NCBI GenBank assembly: GCA_963082975.1
Contig: OY720347.1
Location: forward strand, 47,430,655-47,494,654
Reading direction: 5' to 3'
Source: Labia minor
Lineage: Eukaryota; Arthropoda; Insecta; Dermaptera; Spongiphoridae
DNA: 64,000 nucleotides
Below, one piece after another: positions 10,091 through 21,858 of the stretch (position 1 is the first letter of the stretch; every line of letters begins with the position of its first letter). The notes below the pieces were generated by a model that was not told the DNA's origin, searched no databases, and saw only the letters and a list, made by a program, of their open reading frames with translations. Both the position numbers and the translations under genes were made by a program.

Positions 10091-11892
10091 AAGAGCTGCA
10101 TTAAAGAAGAAGAAGAAATTGATGTGAATATATCTTTCTAATAAACAGCCTATTACAAATTTATTGTAGTATTTATTAATTTGATATGATATGATAATTT
10201 TATTTAAATTCATTTTAATCAATAGTGAATCTTTAACCGAAAACAATATTCTCTTTATAAAGGTATAATACCTCAAGTTATGAGTTTTTCGCGTTATGAG
10301 TTGAATTTTCTATCCGGGTTTTCACCAAAATTTCGGGTTACGTATCTCAAAGTTCTTTTGGGAGCGAAGAATGTTAAGTTGACGAAATTGTCATCAACAG
10401 AGATTAAAGCTCATAGTTAAATGTAGTTACAGATATAATAAGTTGTAAAAGAAAATCATCCATATAAAGCAGCAGCTATTAGGTCTATTAATTTATTTGA
10501 TGGTGTTGTGATGGTTCATTTAAAAACGTGTTAAAATGTCGTCAAAATTTGGTACCGATTATAAACTTTTGTGAGGAAAAAAGCTAATGATAGTAATGAA
10601 TGTGAACCAATATCTATGTGAAAAGCTAAGGTTAGTGATAAAGAAAGGAAATCTTTTGGATGTTCTATTGCGATACAGAAGATTAAAGTAGCGACTATTC
10701 TTCTCCGACATAACACCTCGATACCTTCTATATAAAGGATATATTTGATGGTGTTGTGATGGAATAAAAAATTGTCTTAATATTTTATACATAAAGGTAT
10801 TTAATAAATAATATTGTTTATTATTAAATAAAATGTTTTTTCGTAGGAACCCGCCGATCGCATCCTGTAACTTAATTCAATTCCCTTGTTTTAAAGAAAA
10901 TTTTACCTAGAGAAAGAAACTCATTTATTAATAGCCTGATAAAACAAAAGCAAATATTTTTTTTTATTTCATTGTGATTTAATTTCTATTTATACATTTA
11001 AAACAACTTTATCAATTTATTCTATATAGAATTTTATCTAATATTTTTTTGAATTGGTTCAAATTTATATTTAATACTACTATATTTCATTATTTTTCTC
11101 TTATATACGCTAAATCTTCTTTCCACTCACACTTCATAAATCTTTCAAGAACAAAATCCGATATGATATTTTTAAGAATTCAATCTCGACGAAACTAAAA
11201 CACTCTTTTACTTTTGGAGAAGGAACAAGTGTTTTTAATTTAGAACATATCTGTATTTTCTTGAAAAATAACAAATTGTTATTTTGTATATTCCATTTAT
11301 CGATGTATTATTAAAAAAATATTTCATTTGAATTTATACTAAAATTGTTTTTGACTGAATTTATATATTTAATATTATTTTGTATTGATTATATAATTAA
11401 ATGCAATTTTCTCTATAGATTTTTTTAGAAATTAATAATTATTATATCAAACTTTTTCAATATTGGACAAATTAATTATGAGTAAATATTTAAAATATAA
11501 ATTAACAATATATGTACCTACTCGTATAATACAATATATAATGGAAAATGATTTGATGTTTTTCATATATAGAAAAAAATATTCTTATATAATATATTAG
11601 ATACACCGAATGTATAAATTGAAATTCTAAAGAACCATCAAATTTGAGTTGGTGTCTGAGAAATTATTATTTAGAAAATTATTCTATTTACTATAAGACA
11701 CCTTCAAAACTTATGACCATAAATAAACATCAATATTTTCCTAATTCACATAAAATTAATAACAGGGCATCAACTAATCAAAAATCGAAAAAAAAATCAA
11801 TTTATTACATCATTCCAGTATTATATATGAAATTTTGTTAGGCTTGAGATTAGAATAACATTTAATTTATATGGATGATAATTTACCAAGTA
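10091..11892. other. A+T-rich DNA with a possible DNA-transposon remnant at 10267-10780
   Basis: The part 10270-10370 (repeated TTATGAGTTTTTCGCGTTATGAG phrases and a GGGTTACGTATCTC string) looks like the end region of a repeat. Downstream, 10535-10700 gives short lysine-rich translations interrupted by stops. TTTGATGGTGTTGTGATGG occurs as an exact direct repeat at 10497-10515 and 10745-10763. A Tigger/Jerky-like remnant is possible but not demonstrated. From 10781 to 11892 nothing recognisable was found. Confidence 0.3.
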
Positions 11893-11972
11893 TTATCAAA
11901 TAGTGGTGATTTAATTGTGGTTTCCAGAGGTTCAAATCCTAATCTTGATTGTAAGTTCTCTAGAGTCTAGAC
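11893..11972 (+). repeat. tRNA-derived SINE-like fragment with intact B-box, invaded by hAT elements
   Basis: TTGTGG...GGTTCAAATCC (11929-11939) matches the Pol III B-box consensus GGTTCRANNCC. It is followed by a GTAAGTTCTCTAGAGTCTAGA tail corresponding to the tails of the copies at 6848 and 51706. The A-box side is too diverged and too close for a tRNA gene. The hAT insertions begin exactly within its tail, and sequence resembling the continuation (AATATAG) resumes at about 12794. Confidence 0.45.
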
Positions 11973-12305
11973 CAGTGATTCCCAAACTGTGAGCCGCGGC
12001 TCCTCAGGGAGCCGCGAAAAATTTTTCTAGTACTTGAAATAAAAAAAAAAAAATAAAAAAGGTAAGATGATTTTCTGGGCAAACTTTTGAACATTTTTGA
12101 TTTTTTTAAATTTTTTTCAATATGGTTCTTAAAAAAAAAAAAAAACGATCAGATGAGTTTGCGATGTTCTGAAACATTTCCGATTGAGGAAAGAAAATTT
12201 TTCAAGAGAGTAAAAATTTATATAAAAGTCGGTTGAATTAAGGGAGCTTCGGAAAAAATCCGATTATTTAGGGAGCCGCAAACCAGAAAAGTTTGGGAAC
12301 CTATG
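11973..12305 (+). mobile_element. hAT-type MITE
   Basis: The left end CAGTGATTCCCAAACTGTGA and right end AGTTTGGGAACCTATG are imperfect inverted repeats of the same family as 2806-3703. It is flanked by GTCTAGAC (11965-11972) and GTCTAGAT (12306-12313), an 8-bp target duplication with one difference. GAGCCGCGGCTCC near the left end is itself a palindrome. At 333 bp with no open frame, it needs a transposase supplied in trans. Confidence 0.8.
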
Positions 12306-12313
12306 GTCTAGAT

Positions 12314-12785
12314 CAGCCCTGGCCAACCCAAATGACTCCATGGGCCTCTTTGATTAGGAGCAATGCTACAGGGGCCGAATTTTAGGGAAACGAATTTATA
12401 CTTTACAATCTATTAAAAAACACTTTTACTACTCGATGCTTAATGTTTAATGTTTATTTTATTTATTATTTTTCGGCTACTTTTTTTTAAATAAAAATAA
12501 TAATAATAATTTAAAATAAAAAAAAATATATTCTCTATTAATTACTATTATATTTCTAACTTTTTTTCTTCCTATTTATAGAATCAAATATATAGTTTAA
12601 AAATTGTAGGATATATTTTAAATAAAAAAAATGAATTAATTATGATTATTTCAATTATATTCTCTGTTTTTGAATATACAGACGAGAAATGAAAGTTACA
12701 AAAGAAATATAAAGTTAACTGGCGGGCCGCACAAATTTTCACGGTGGGCCGAATGCGGCCGAGGGCCGCGGGTTGGCCAGTTCTG
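12314..12785 (+). mobile_element. Second hAT-type MITE, abutting the first
   Basis: The ends CAGCCCTGGCCAACCC and GGGTTGGCCAGTTCTG are inverted repeats of the CAG...TGGCCAACCC class common in hAT elements, with the subterminal GGCCGC-rich block typical of these (12721-12772). It is flanked on both sides by identical GTCTAGAT (12306-12313 and 12786-12793). The interior is A+T-rich and non-coding. Its left target copy is also the right target copy of the preceding MITE. Confidence 0.85.
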
Positions 12786-12793
12786 GTCTAGAT

Positions 12794-14879
12794 AATATAG
12801 CCCTTCAATTCTACTCGTGACACTCATTTGTCCCAATGGATATGATTAGTGTTATAATTATTATTTTGGATTACCTAATTCATTTAAAAATTGTCCAAGT
12901 AAAATTTAAAATAAAAAAATGAGAGAGAATGGCCCAAATCCATTTAATAACAAAACTCTATATCCAATTTATTAATTATCTGGGGGGGGATATGTATTTT
13001 TCAAATATTTTTATTTGGGTATTTCAAAACATCTCAGCTCAGAAAACCTTTTTATATTATCAGTCAGACATACATTTTGTTTTTTTATCATTTAATTAGT
13101 TTTTAACCAATAAGCCACTTCAAGGTAAAGAAAGAATTTACCACATATCTTCATATTTCTTAAAAATTAATTTTTCTAATTGCTATTACTAAGATGTCAT
13201 TTAAAGCTGAAAAAAATCATAAAATTTTTAATTGTAATTTTCACACACTTACATAATATATATAGAAAAAAAAATACAAAAATACAAATCGTAATGAAAG
13301 GATTCAAAAATCTGATAAAAAATACTTTTATTAAATCTCTATAGGTTTCCCTTTATAGTTCTTCAATGGTCTAGTGATGTTATATGTTATTCATTTAGTT
13401 ATTGTTTATAAAAACAGAGTAATAGAAAAATACTTTTTCCTATATAAGTAATTCACCCTCAGAGCATGGAGCCTGTCACAATGGAATGAGTCAGAATTAG
13501 GTACTATCTGCCTCAGCAAACACGCCTCTATCCTCCTTGTCAGAAGGTATTTCTTGATTAGGGTTTAAATTAATAAATTATATAAATGATTATTTACTTC
13601 AGAGAATAAAAATCAATATGATTCTTACAATAGTATGTCAATCAGAAAGAGAAAGCAACGAATATAGATGATATAAGGACATATTTTTAATAATATATAA
13701 TAATTATATATATATATATATATATATTAGTTAGATAAATGGATAATTACTTACTTTGATTTGAATTCTTACTTACACTTAGGGTTTGTTGTTTATTAAA
13801 TCCTTACTAATAAAATGAATTAATTTTCAGCATAATATTCATTTATTTATTTAAAATTTGAACTTTAGGAGAATATGTACATATAGGATTTTTATATGTA
13901 AGAATAATTTAGAAATATATAAACGAGACTTTGCTCTTTAATTGTACAAGTCTACATATTTTTATGCAAATTTCTTTCTAGTTTTAGGCCGAGTGTGAAT
14001 GCCATCCAAAAGAATTATCATCCCCTTGGGCTTATGTATCCACTCTTCTATTATTCTCTTCTATCCACATTTACTAGCAAAATAATCCCATTTGCACAGC
14101 CACAATTTTATCTTTTAAGCAAATTAATAAACAAACCATCTAACAAGTAAAAATTTAAATAAATTTCCATTTAATTACTAAATTATCATTCTTTATATTC
14201 TTGTAATATTTGATCTTGAAACGTTTTTTTTTAATTAAAATTTATATCTCTACCATAACTTATATATGGTTAGATCATTTTTACAGGCAATTTTATTTAT
14301 AATAATTTTCCTAAATTAATTGAGAATGTCTTCCAAACATGGAGAAATTTTTACTTAGACCATTCGTAAGCAAAGAAAGAGTCCATTTAATAAATGTTTT
14401 AAAAACTTCTCATCGTAATATATATAGGTATATGTGGTATAATATTATTAATAAATTCAAAAAGTTCATCATTACTTAAAAAAAAATATCATTGCCTTTT
14501 ATTTATTGAATAAATTTACACAAATGGCTCAAAACAGAAGTGTGGTGAGAAGTGTGTCTATCTACTTCCGCGTGGATTATATATATTAATGATATATAGA
14601 ATTTTGATCACCGGGTCTGGAAATAGAGGTTCTCTTTGAGGTTTCGGGCTCGAGGCGCACCCAGCCCGAGTGATTAAAATTGGGGAAATTAATTAAAATT
14701 GGATATCGCGTTCTCGATCAAGAAATGTAAAGTAAAAATTGAAAGGATACATTATATCTTATCTTATCTTATTATATTAGCAAAAATAGAATATATACTT
14801 GTATTTTGGATATATTAAAACGCTCTAAGGATTTTTTTTGAAATTCATACTATAGATAATTTTTTTATAAAGAAAAATC
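12794..14879. other. A+T-rich intergenic DNA
   Basis: No gene seen. It contains a G8 run (12982-12989), a (TA)n tract near 13703-13727 and a GC-rich hairpin TCGGGCT...AGCCCGA (14644-14650 with 14663-14669, 12-base loop) inside an otherwise A+T-rich segment. The hairpin might be the end of a decayed Helentron-like element, but no second end was identified. Confidence 0.45.
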
Positions 14880-15385
14880 GATATGTATCGGTTTCAGCCT
14901 CAAGAAAAATCAACTTCATTAGTTTTTTTTTTTTTTCCTTTTAATTTGAATTTAAATCAGGTCAGAAACTATGTCAGCCAGCGAGGGAAAAATAATCTTT
15001 GTTAGTTTTTTCTTAATTTAAAATAGGAATTTTAATAATAAAAAATGGCACCAGGCAACGCCAGACAGCTCTTTCTTAAATACAAAATATTATAAATAAA
15101 ATAAAATTAAAAATATTTATTTTAATAATATTTTGTAATCAAATTACTAAATATATATTATGTTATATCCACATGTCATACTTTTCTGTCTTTCAGTTCA
15201 TTTACACGTACTTTTAAGGGCTGAATGTTTTATGACTTTATTAATCTATGTTCTTTTAAATTATTTGAAATTGTTTCATACATTTTGTCTTTTATTTATT
15301 TTAAATAATAATCTTAATCTTAAATATTCATAGTTCATATGGAATAATTTTTTTTAAAGTACCGAACGGCGGCTCGGTGAAACAG
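14880..15385 (+). repeat. Diverged relative of HEL-A
   Basis: It keeps the order of the HEL-A 3' half: CAAGAAAAATCAACTTCATTAG, TTTTTTCTTAATTTAAAA, TATAAATAAAATAAAATTAA, ATTATTTGAAATTGTTTC and TTTATTTATTTTAAA. It lacks the TGACGTCA pair and the CGTCGGTCGGT end. Instead it finishes with ACCGAACGGCGGCTCGGTGAAACAGATATTA. A similar ending (GGTGGCTCAGTGAACCAGGTAT) recurs near 49253, so this may be a separate but related family. Confidence 0.5.
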
Positions 15386-18300
15386 ATATTATATTATTAT
15401 TATAGATAAATAGAAATCAACTACTATTATATTTTTGGGTTTTCATTTAATTTCACTTATACATTACATATCAGAAAAAACTATCAGATATTATTAAATT
15501 ATCTTTTATACAAAAAAATCCATTTTGAGCCTTGGATTTTATTTTATAAAAAAAATTAAATAATAAACTTGTCGTTTGTGGTGAATAATATTTTTTGTGC
15601 TTTGTTTTGTTTTGTTGTTGTTGTTTTTTCCTTTGGTTAGAAAATGAGCAGAGAGAACGAAGAAAATAGAAAAAAGAAAGAGAAAATAAATAAGATTCTA
15701 AAAGAAACAGCTCTTTTGAGAGGGGCAATTTGCCATGTGGGAAATAAAGACACGAAATTATAAAAAAAATCATATTTTAACTGAATAAAAAAGATGAAAT
15801 TAAATAAAATAAAATAAAAATACTTGTTGATATTTTTCTAATATGCTTTGGGTACGATTGCAATTTGGAAGGTGAAAGTAGAGTGGCAATCCAGGGAACT
15901 GAACAGCCAGACTCGTAACAAAGCCATCGGTTAGTGGTAGTCATCGAGATCAACCCGTTTACTAAATCGCTTTCGTCTCTTCAACCGGGAGAGAGAGAGA
16001 GAAATGGGAAAGCCATCGAACGTTCTGACTCTTAAAATAATTAAATAAATAAATCCATTTTATACGCCCTTAAATTGATTTTCTATAACACTTGGCCCTT
16101 GAATTATTTATTCAATCAAATGATTGAAAAGAAAAAAATATGGGGGGGGGAGAGAGTGGTTAGAAGAAGGAAAGAAAAAATTATCTTAAACCAGGCATGT
16201 TGATAAATGATTTCTAGTGACTTCCCTTCAATTAATTTATTAATCGACCGTGATTAACAAACTACGAAATTTTTTTTTTATTTTTTTTCTTCAAGTCATT
16301 TTCTTACTACCTTATCATTTTTATCAAAAAACTTTCTACTTACCTAAGGTTTGTTGTCAGCGCTTTTTTTTTATATCTAGCGGCAGCCGGTTAAAGAAAT
16401 ATTTCATATTTAATATATTCAATCTAGTTTAATATTAAATCCAAAGAAAAATAATAAAATATATATCTATATATTTTATAAGAAGAAGGATAGTATAAAT
16501 TCACACGCAAAGTTTATTTTTAATAGAAAATTCATTGTTTATCTTGAAAGAAGTTTAATCACAGATTTTTAAATGTTGTTTGTATAAATAATGGGAGATT
16601 TTAATTATAAAGCATATTTCTATAATTCATTCAGTTTGAGGTAAAATTTTATTTACTTAGGAATATAGCATGGATTATGAAAACGAATTGATAGCAATTA
16701 TAATAAATATAAGAGCAACCACCTTTACAATCTCCGAAATGAAAGGCAAAAAGGATGGATAGTTCTTTTTCCTCTATATAATTAAACGACTACGCAATCC
16801 TAAACTCCTTCTAAACGCCTTTATGGATCTTAATGGAACCGTCATGACCCAAGGATAAGGTATAATGTTGAAAATTTCAAAAAAGTCGATCCGTTCCAAA
16901 GTTATGGGCAAAAAACCAAACCAAATAAACAAAGCTCCATGTGGCGTCTCTGATGGCTCAGTTAAGAAGTTGACACTCAATATAATATTAATAATTCTAG
17001 AAATTTCCATACAAAGAATGTTTATAATATTTAAATTCTAATATTCTATAATATTTAAAGTAAAATTAAATTGAATTTTACTCTTAATTAATTAATATTT
17101 CCTAAAACAAAGTAAGTTATATTTTTTATATTTAAATCTATATTTTGAAAAATTGTGCAATTTGCAAATTTAAGTGAAAACGAAGATCCAAATGAGAGAA
17201 AAAATATACTGATTGAATTATAATGAATTAAAACCTTTCGCATAAAGACTTTCCACAAATTACTATGTATTACAAGGGAGGTACAGGGACAGAGCGGCGC
17301 TCTGAGAAGCTAGTATATATGAATATTCAATAATTGAATATAAACATATGCTTTGAAAGTAATATTTGATTTATATAATTTTTTAAATAACATATAAAAT
17401 TAGTTCATTAAATACATTAAAAAAATTAAAGCATATTTTAAAACCAAAAGTTAATTTCCATTTTATAAAATTATATTAATAATAATTGTTTTTTCTTAAT
17501 ACAATTTTCTAAAGGGAAGTTGATGGAAAAATAAGTGAGAAATTCTTTATGCAGATCATGAATGAATGAGTTGAAATGGAATGTAATACACACAAAAAAT
17601 TCTTGAAAAAATTATAATGTAGAATGTGGACATGAAAATATGATTTGAATGGAGAATAAAATAATTTTTAATTTTCCAAATTCTTTAACAAAAAATTTAA
17701 TTACTTTTTTATCCATTTAAGTTATTTATTATAATTGTTTATTTAATAAATATATTGTTAAATTTTCATATAAGTTGACTCTTCTGTAAAAGGAAAGTTT
17801 ACCCCAAAAGTAAAGTGACATTTAATAAATAATTTTGTTTTTCCATTCTACTATATATTATTTAAGAATATCTCCAACTTTTAGTTGGTTATTTTTTTTT
17901 TTTTGGTTAAACAGTCCATTAGTTTTGTCAAATAAAAAATTGTTTATAAATAAACCTTTCTTTATATATCAAGATCGAGATCTTGTATTCTTTCAGTTCT
18001 GACAAGAATTTGTTTACAATTTCCTCTTGATGGTAATGATCAAATTTATTTATATTTATATATTTTTACCTATATATAATTAACAATTCGAGACCGTAAT
18101 TGATTTATAATATGTATAAAAAGATAAAGTTACTTCAGAAGGAATCAATTTGAAAATATGCCAGTAATACGATCTGAAAGAACGTTATAGCAGATAAAAT
18201 CTTGTTAATATATTAAGGAGATTTTCATTTGACAATAAAATACAATTGGAGTTTTTTTTAAAAAAAAAAAAATTGAAAAGAATAAAAAATGTAAAATTAC

Positions 18301-18457
18301 TGATGTCCTTGGTAAGGGTCCGTCGATTTTATCATAAAAGTTTTTGTAACAATTCAGATTTATACCTAAATATTTTAAATACGCAAATTTCAGTTTTGAT
18401 CTCCTTTGAATGTTTGTTTTTTTACTACACATAAACTATTTTTCGAGAATATATATT
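15386..18457. other. Intergenic DNA, no recognised gene
   Basis: The stretch 15855-16030 is less A+T-rich and ends in a (GA)n tract (15989-16000) without an exon-like frame. A 78-codon minus-strand frame (16774-17010) is open and has non-biased residues but no recognised domain; it could be a decayed repeat protein or chance. A GGGGGGGGGAGAGAG tract lies at about 16142. The rest is A+T-rich. Confidence 0.4.
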
Positions 18458-18640
18458 TTTTGAAGTGAAAACTTCTTTAGCGGCGTTGAGCACTTTTGCG
18501 GGATGGGGAAAAAATATAGATTTCGCGTGAGATTCCAAAACGACCCGACCGTTCCAAAACGATCCGACCGTTCCAAAACGACCCGACCGACCGACCCGAA
18601 CGATATACGCATGCGCAATACGCCAGAATGTTAGACACTA
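18458..18640 (-). repeat. HEL-C copy 1 (hairpin-ended Helentron-like family)
   Basis: On the minus strand this ends ACGCCGCTAAAGAAGTTTTCACTTCAAAA, a subterminal motif followed by the hairpin GAAGT...ACTTC (18462-18475). The same ending is at 26511-26540. Both copies also carry a GCGCATGCGC-like palindrome further inside (here ACGCATGCGCAAT, near 18606). The 5' end is not identified. Confidence 0.55.
18533..18589 (+). repeat. Three tandem copies of a 19-bp unit
   Basis: TTCCAAAACGACCCGACCG repeats at 18533-18551, 18552-18570 (one base different) and 18571-18589. A further ACCGACCCGAACG follows. The array lies inside the HEL-C copy and is unusually G+C-rich for the region. Confidence 0.9.
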
Positions 18641-18930
18641 ACCTTCTGATACATTCTTTACAAAATTTTACATATTTGCCATATTAAATATTATTATTTA
18701 TATTTACATTAATAATCAGTATCACTAAATTATGTATATATAAAATAAAATATTTTAATATATTATTATGTGTTAAATTATATTAAATTAATTTCTAATA
18801 TATTTATATAAATTAAAATTAATTTCAGAATATATATATATATATATATATATATTAAATTATATACTATATATAATATATTATATAATATATATTTTAA
18901 TAAATTAATTTTTAAATATGTGTGTGTGTG

Positions 18931-19437
18931 TGACCGTAAAAATAAAGATATATGTTTGATAATTTTTCACATGATTAATAATTGTATAAAACTGCTATAT
19001 ATAGAATTTCAGCCTGATAGAATCGCTGAAAGTACCAGAATTAATTTTTTAACACTGGAAATCTCACGCGCCAACACGTGACGTGGTGCCATCAACAAAG
19101 AGCCAAACATTCCACTATCCACTTGACTATCTCACAAATTTGAATTTGATTAAATAATATTTATTAATTTAAATTAAATTATAATTTAATAAATATTATT
19201 TATAACATCAAAAACATCAAAATCTCAACATCGAAAATTGAATTGCTGAAAGTACCAGAATTAATTTTTTAACACTGGAAATCTCACGCGCCAACACGTG
19301 ACGTGGTGCCATCAAAAAAGAGCCAAACTTTCGCTGGTTTAATAAATATTATTTATTAATTTTAATTTATAATTGAATTAATTTAATTTAATTTAAATTA
19401 ATATATGTTATTTAATCCAATTCAAATTTGCGAGATA
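18931..19437 (-). repeat. Scrambled HEL-B mosaic
   Basis: It is composed of at least four HEL-B pieces: an inverted interior piece (18931-19110), a direct-orientation end piece with ACTATCTCACAAATTTGAA (about 19128-19160), a direct piece of the other end (AACATCAAAATCTCAACATCGAAAAT, 19205-19239), and a second inverted piece (19245-19437) repeating the first (GCTGAAAGTACCAGAATTAA...CCAACACGTGACGTGGTGCC) and ending CAAATTTGCGAGATA. Orientation is given relative to 29458-30091. Confidence 0.75.
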
Positions 19438-19854
19438 TGCTGAATATGCTTTTAAATAAAAAAAAATTTCAAGAAAGTAATTGGAATTATTAATATTAAG
19501 AATCAATAAATAAATTTATTAAATATACATTTAAACATGTAAATTAATCTATATATAAATTTAATAAATATTCAAACAATAATTGAAACAATATAAATAA
19601 CACGATTCAATATTTTACTTACATTGTGATTTATATTTTTATTTTTATTACAACTATTATTATGGGTATGTTATTTTTGGCAGTTTAAAAAAAATTAAAA
19701 ATATTAATAAAATTTATCAAAATAATAAGTTGAAAAGATTTCCAATTATTTTTATTTATTTATTGTAAATTTTTCAATGTCACCATGGTAACCATAAATA
19801 GACTTTTACCAAAATATTACTATTTAAATTAATTTTGGATAAATTAATTTTGGA

Positions 19855-20056
19855 TTTAACTACACTAAAACCTTCCCTGGGACGCCCACAACAATCCCTG
19901 AAAGTTTCATCGCAATCGGACGGGTAGTTTTTGAGTATTTGACAGACACACACAGACAGACAGACAGACAGACATATATATATATATTCATACACATCGT
20001 ATTTTTAATATTTTTGTAATAATAATCAGTTTGCTGAAAAAAATAATTATGAATTT

Positions 20057-20088
<32 letters not shown>

Positions 20089-20240
20089 AATTTCATTTTT
20101 CTCGTGAAGCTGGTGCGCATTCCGTCTGCTTTCAAATTTCTTACGCACAAGTTTTCACTTCTGTCGGCCAGTCCCACGACTGCCAATTCGACTTTTTTTT
20201 TTGTAATCAGGGTACTTTGAAAACTCAAATTTAATTAAAC
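19855..20240. repeat. Repeat-like block with (CAGA)n and (TA)n
   Basis: A conserved-looking block CCCTGGGACGCCCACAACAATCCC...TTTCATCGCAATCGGACGG (about 19876-19922) is followed by CACACACAGACAGACAGACAG and a (TA)n run (about 20057-20082), then a less A+T-rich stretch to 20240. The TTTCATC...AATCGG phrase plus a CAGA tract is shared in style with HEL-A, R-D and R-E. Single copy here, so the family is not established. Confidence 0.45.
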
Positions 20241-21178
20241 TTCACTTACCCTTAATATTTACAGTATATATCCTTTAAAATAAGTTTAGGTAAATATCTA
20301 CAACTGTCTATTGATTCTAATTTAGAAAATTTATTATACATATTTTTCGAATTAATTAAATTAAAAATTAATCAAATTAATTAAAAATGTTAGTTTCTAT
20401 ATTTTATAAAAAAAATCAGATATTTGTTTATTATCTAATCTTGAAATATATAAGTACTAATATATTTGATCCGTCTTCTTTATATAATAAATTGAAGTAA
20501 ATAAACGTAATTTTAAAAGATAGATAGTTATCTTATCTTCTTTCAAAGAATAAATTCATCTGATTTTAAATGAAATTATCTGTAATTTATCTTCTAATGC
20601 AATTGTACCTCTTTATCTTGGGGTAATATTCTATTCGGTAGTTCATGGCAGTAGAAACCACATTAGACCATATATTCCTTCTACCTTACCTCTCAGGACA
20701 CATTCTTGCCCCACCCGACAACCTCCTTTAGATCACATCTCATGTTGTATGTTTTGACTACATGTTTCCACACCATAATCTCCATCTTTCTTTCCCTCCT
20801 TGTTACATGCCAACTTCTTAGGTAATTCAATTGGTATTTATTTATTTTATAATGCATACACTCAATTAAATTATTTTGTTTATTTATTATTATATATATT
20901 TAATTAAAATATTTAAAATTAATAATATTTCTTTGCTCATTATTTAACTAACTATTTTAATTTTCATAATTTTCCGAAGATTACGTATCATTTATCTTAA
21001 TATAATATAATATGCAATCGAATTTCCCAACATTTGCAGAATTATTTATTTTTAAGTAATAAAAAAGATTAAAATTAACTATAATTAATTATTTAATTAT
21101 TTTTAATTAATAAAAAATATAATATGTATGTTGCAAATTAAATAATAATTTTATGTGTTTAATAATTTTAAGAATAAT
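20241..21178. other. A+T-rich intergenic DNA
   Basis: The stretch 20636-20825 is pyrimidine-rich and less A+T-rich than its surroundings (for example GGACACATTCTTGCCCCACCC), but no exon-like frame or repeat partner was found. The rest shows nothing. Confidence 0.4.
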
Positions 21179-21858
21179 TTTTACCGACCGACGATAGTAA
21201 GGGAGGTTTTGTTTTCACACCAAATTTCACATGTGGAGATTTTTACATAGATATGAGATCCACGAATCAAGCATTTTCTTAACAGAAATAAGTTGACTTA
21301 TGGCCAGGTCCGAACCGACCGACGGTTTGAAGTAAATTAATTTCCAGCTAAAGAAACAAATTCAAATAATTTTAATATATCTATTAATGTAATAAAAAAC
21401 AGATATGAATATAACATAAATATTTTTAATTTTATTTTATTTATAATTTATATGTAAGACCAGGCTGTGACGTTATGAATGGCTGAATGACGTCATATAA
21501 TTTTAAATTAAGAAAAAACTAATAAAGATGATTTTTCTCGAGGATAAAACCAATACAAAGTGGATGATTTGTGGTGATATGTAAAAAATCTCCTCATGTG
21601 AAATTTGGTGTGAAAATAACCCTTCCCTTCCTATCGTCGATCGCTAATACTACTACTTCTGGTTTCCGGATTTGCACCAAAAGTTGATCAATTTACCCTA
21701 CTAATGCATTAAGTAAATATACCAAATTCCATCAAAATCCGTTGAGCCGTTCAGGCTGTACACATCTATACGAACGGACGGACGGACGGACAGACATCAT
21801 GCTAAAAATACTTTTTTCTGTTAAGAAAATGCATGATTCGTGGAGATATGTAAAAATC
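21179..21858 (-). repeat. HEL-A copy 3, inverted composite
   Basis: The first 109 bases (21179-21287) are the HEL-A 5' end in plus orientation, from ACCGACCGACG to TTCTTAACAGAAA. They join directly to the 3' end of a second HEL-A in minus orientation (GTTGACTTATGGCCAGGTCCG, from 21288). That copy runs through the satellite and stops at 21858, short of its own 5' terminus. The TCCACGAATCA..GCATTTTCTTAACAGAAA segment is thus present twice, inverted. One TGACGTCA is intact (21488-21495); the other is mutated. Confidence 0.8.

Noticed and set aside
11893-11950. Possible tRNA gene (perfect B-box GGTTCAAATCC)
   Set aside because: No matching A box at the right distance and no cloverleaf stems; better explained as a SINE fragment.
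16774-17010. 78-codon minus-strand open frame
   Set aside because: No recognisable domain, splice context or repeat partner; not enough to call a gene.
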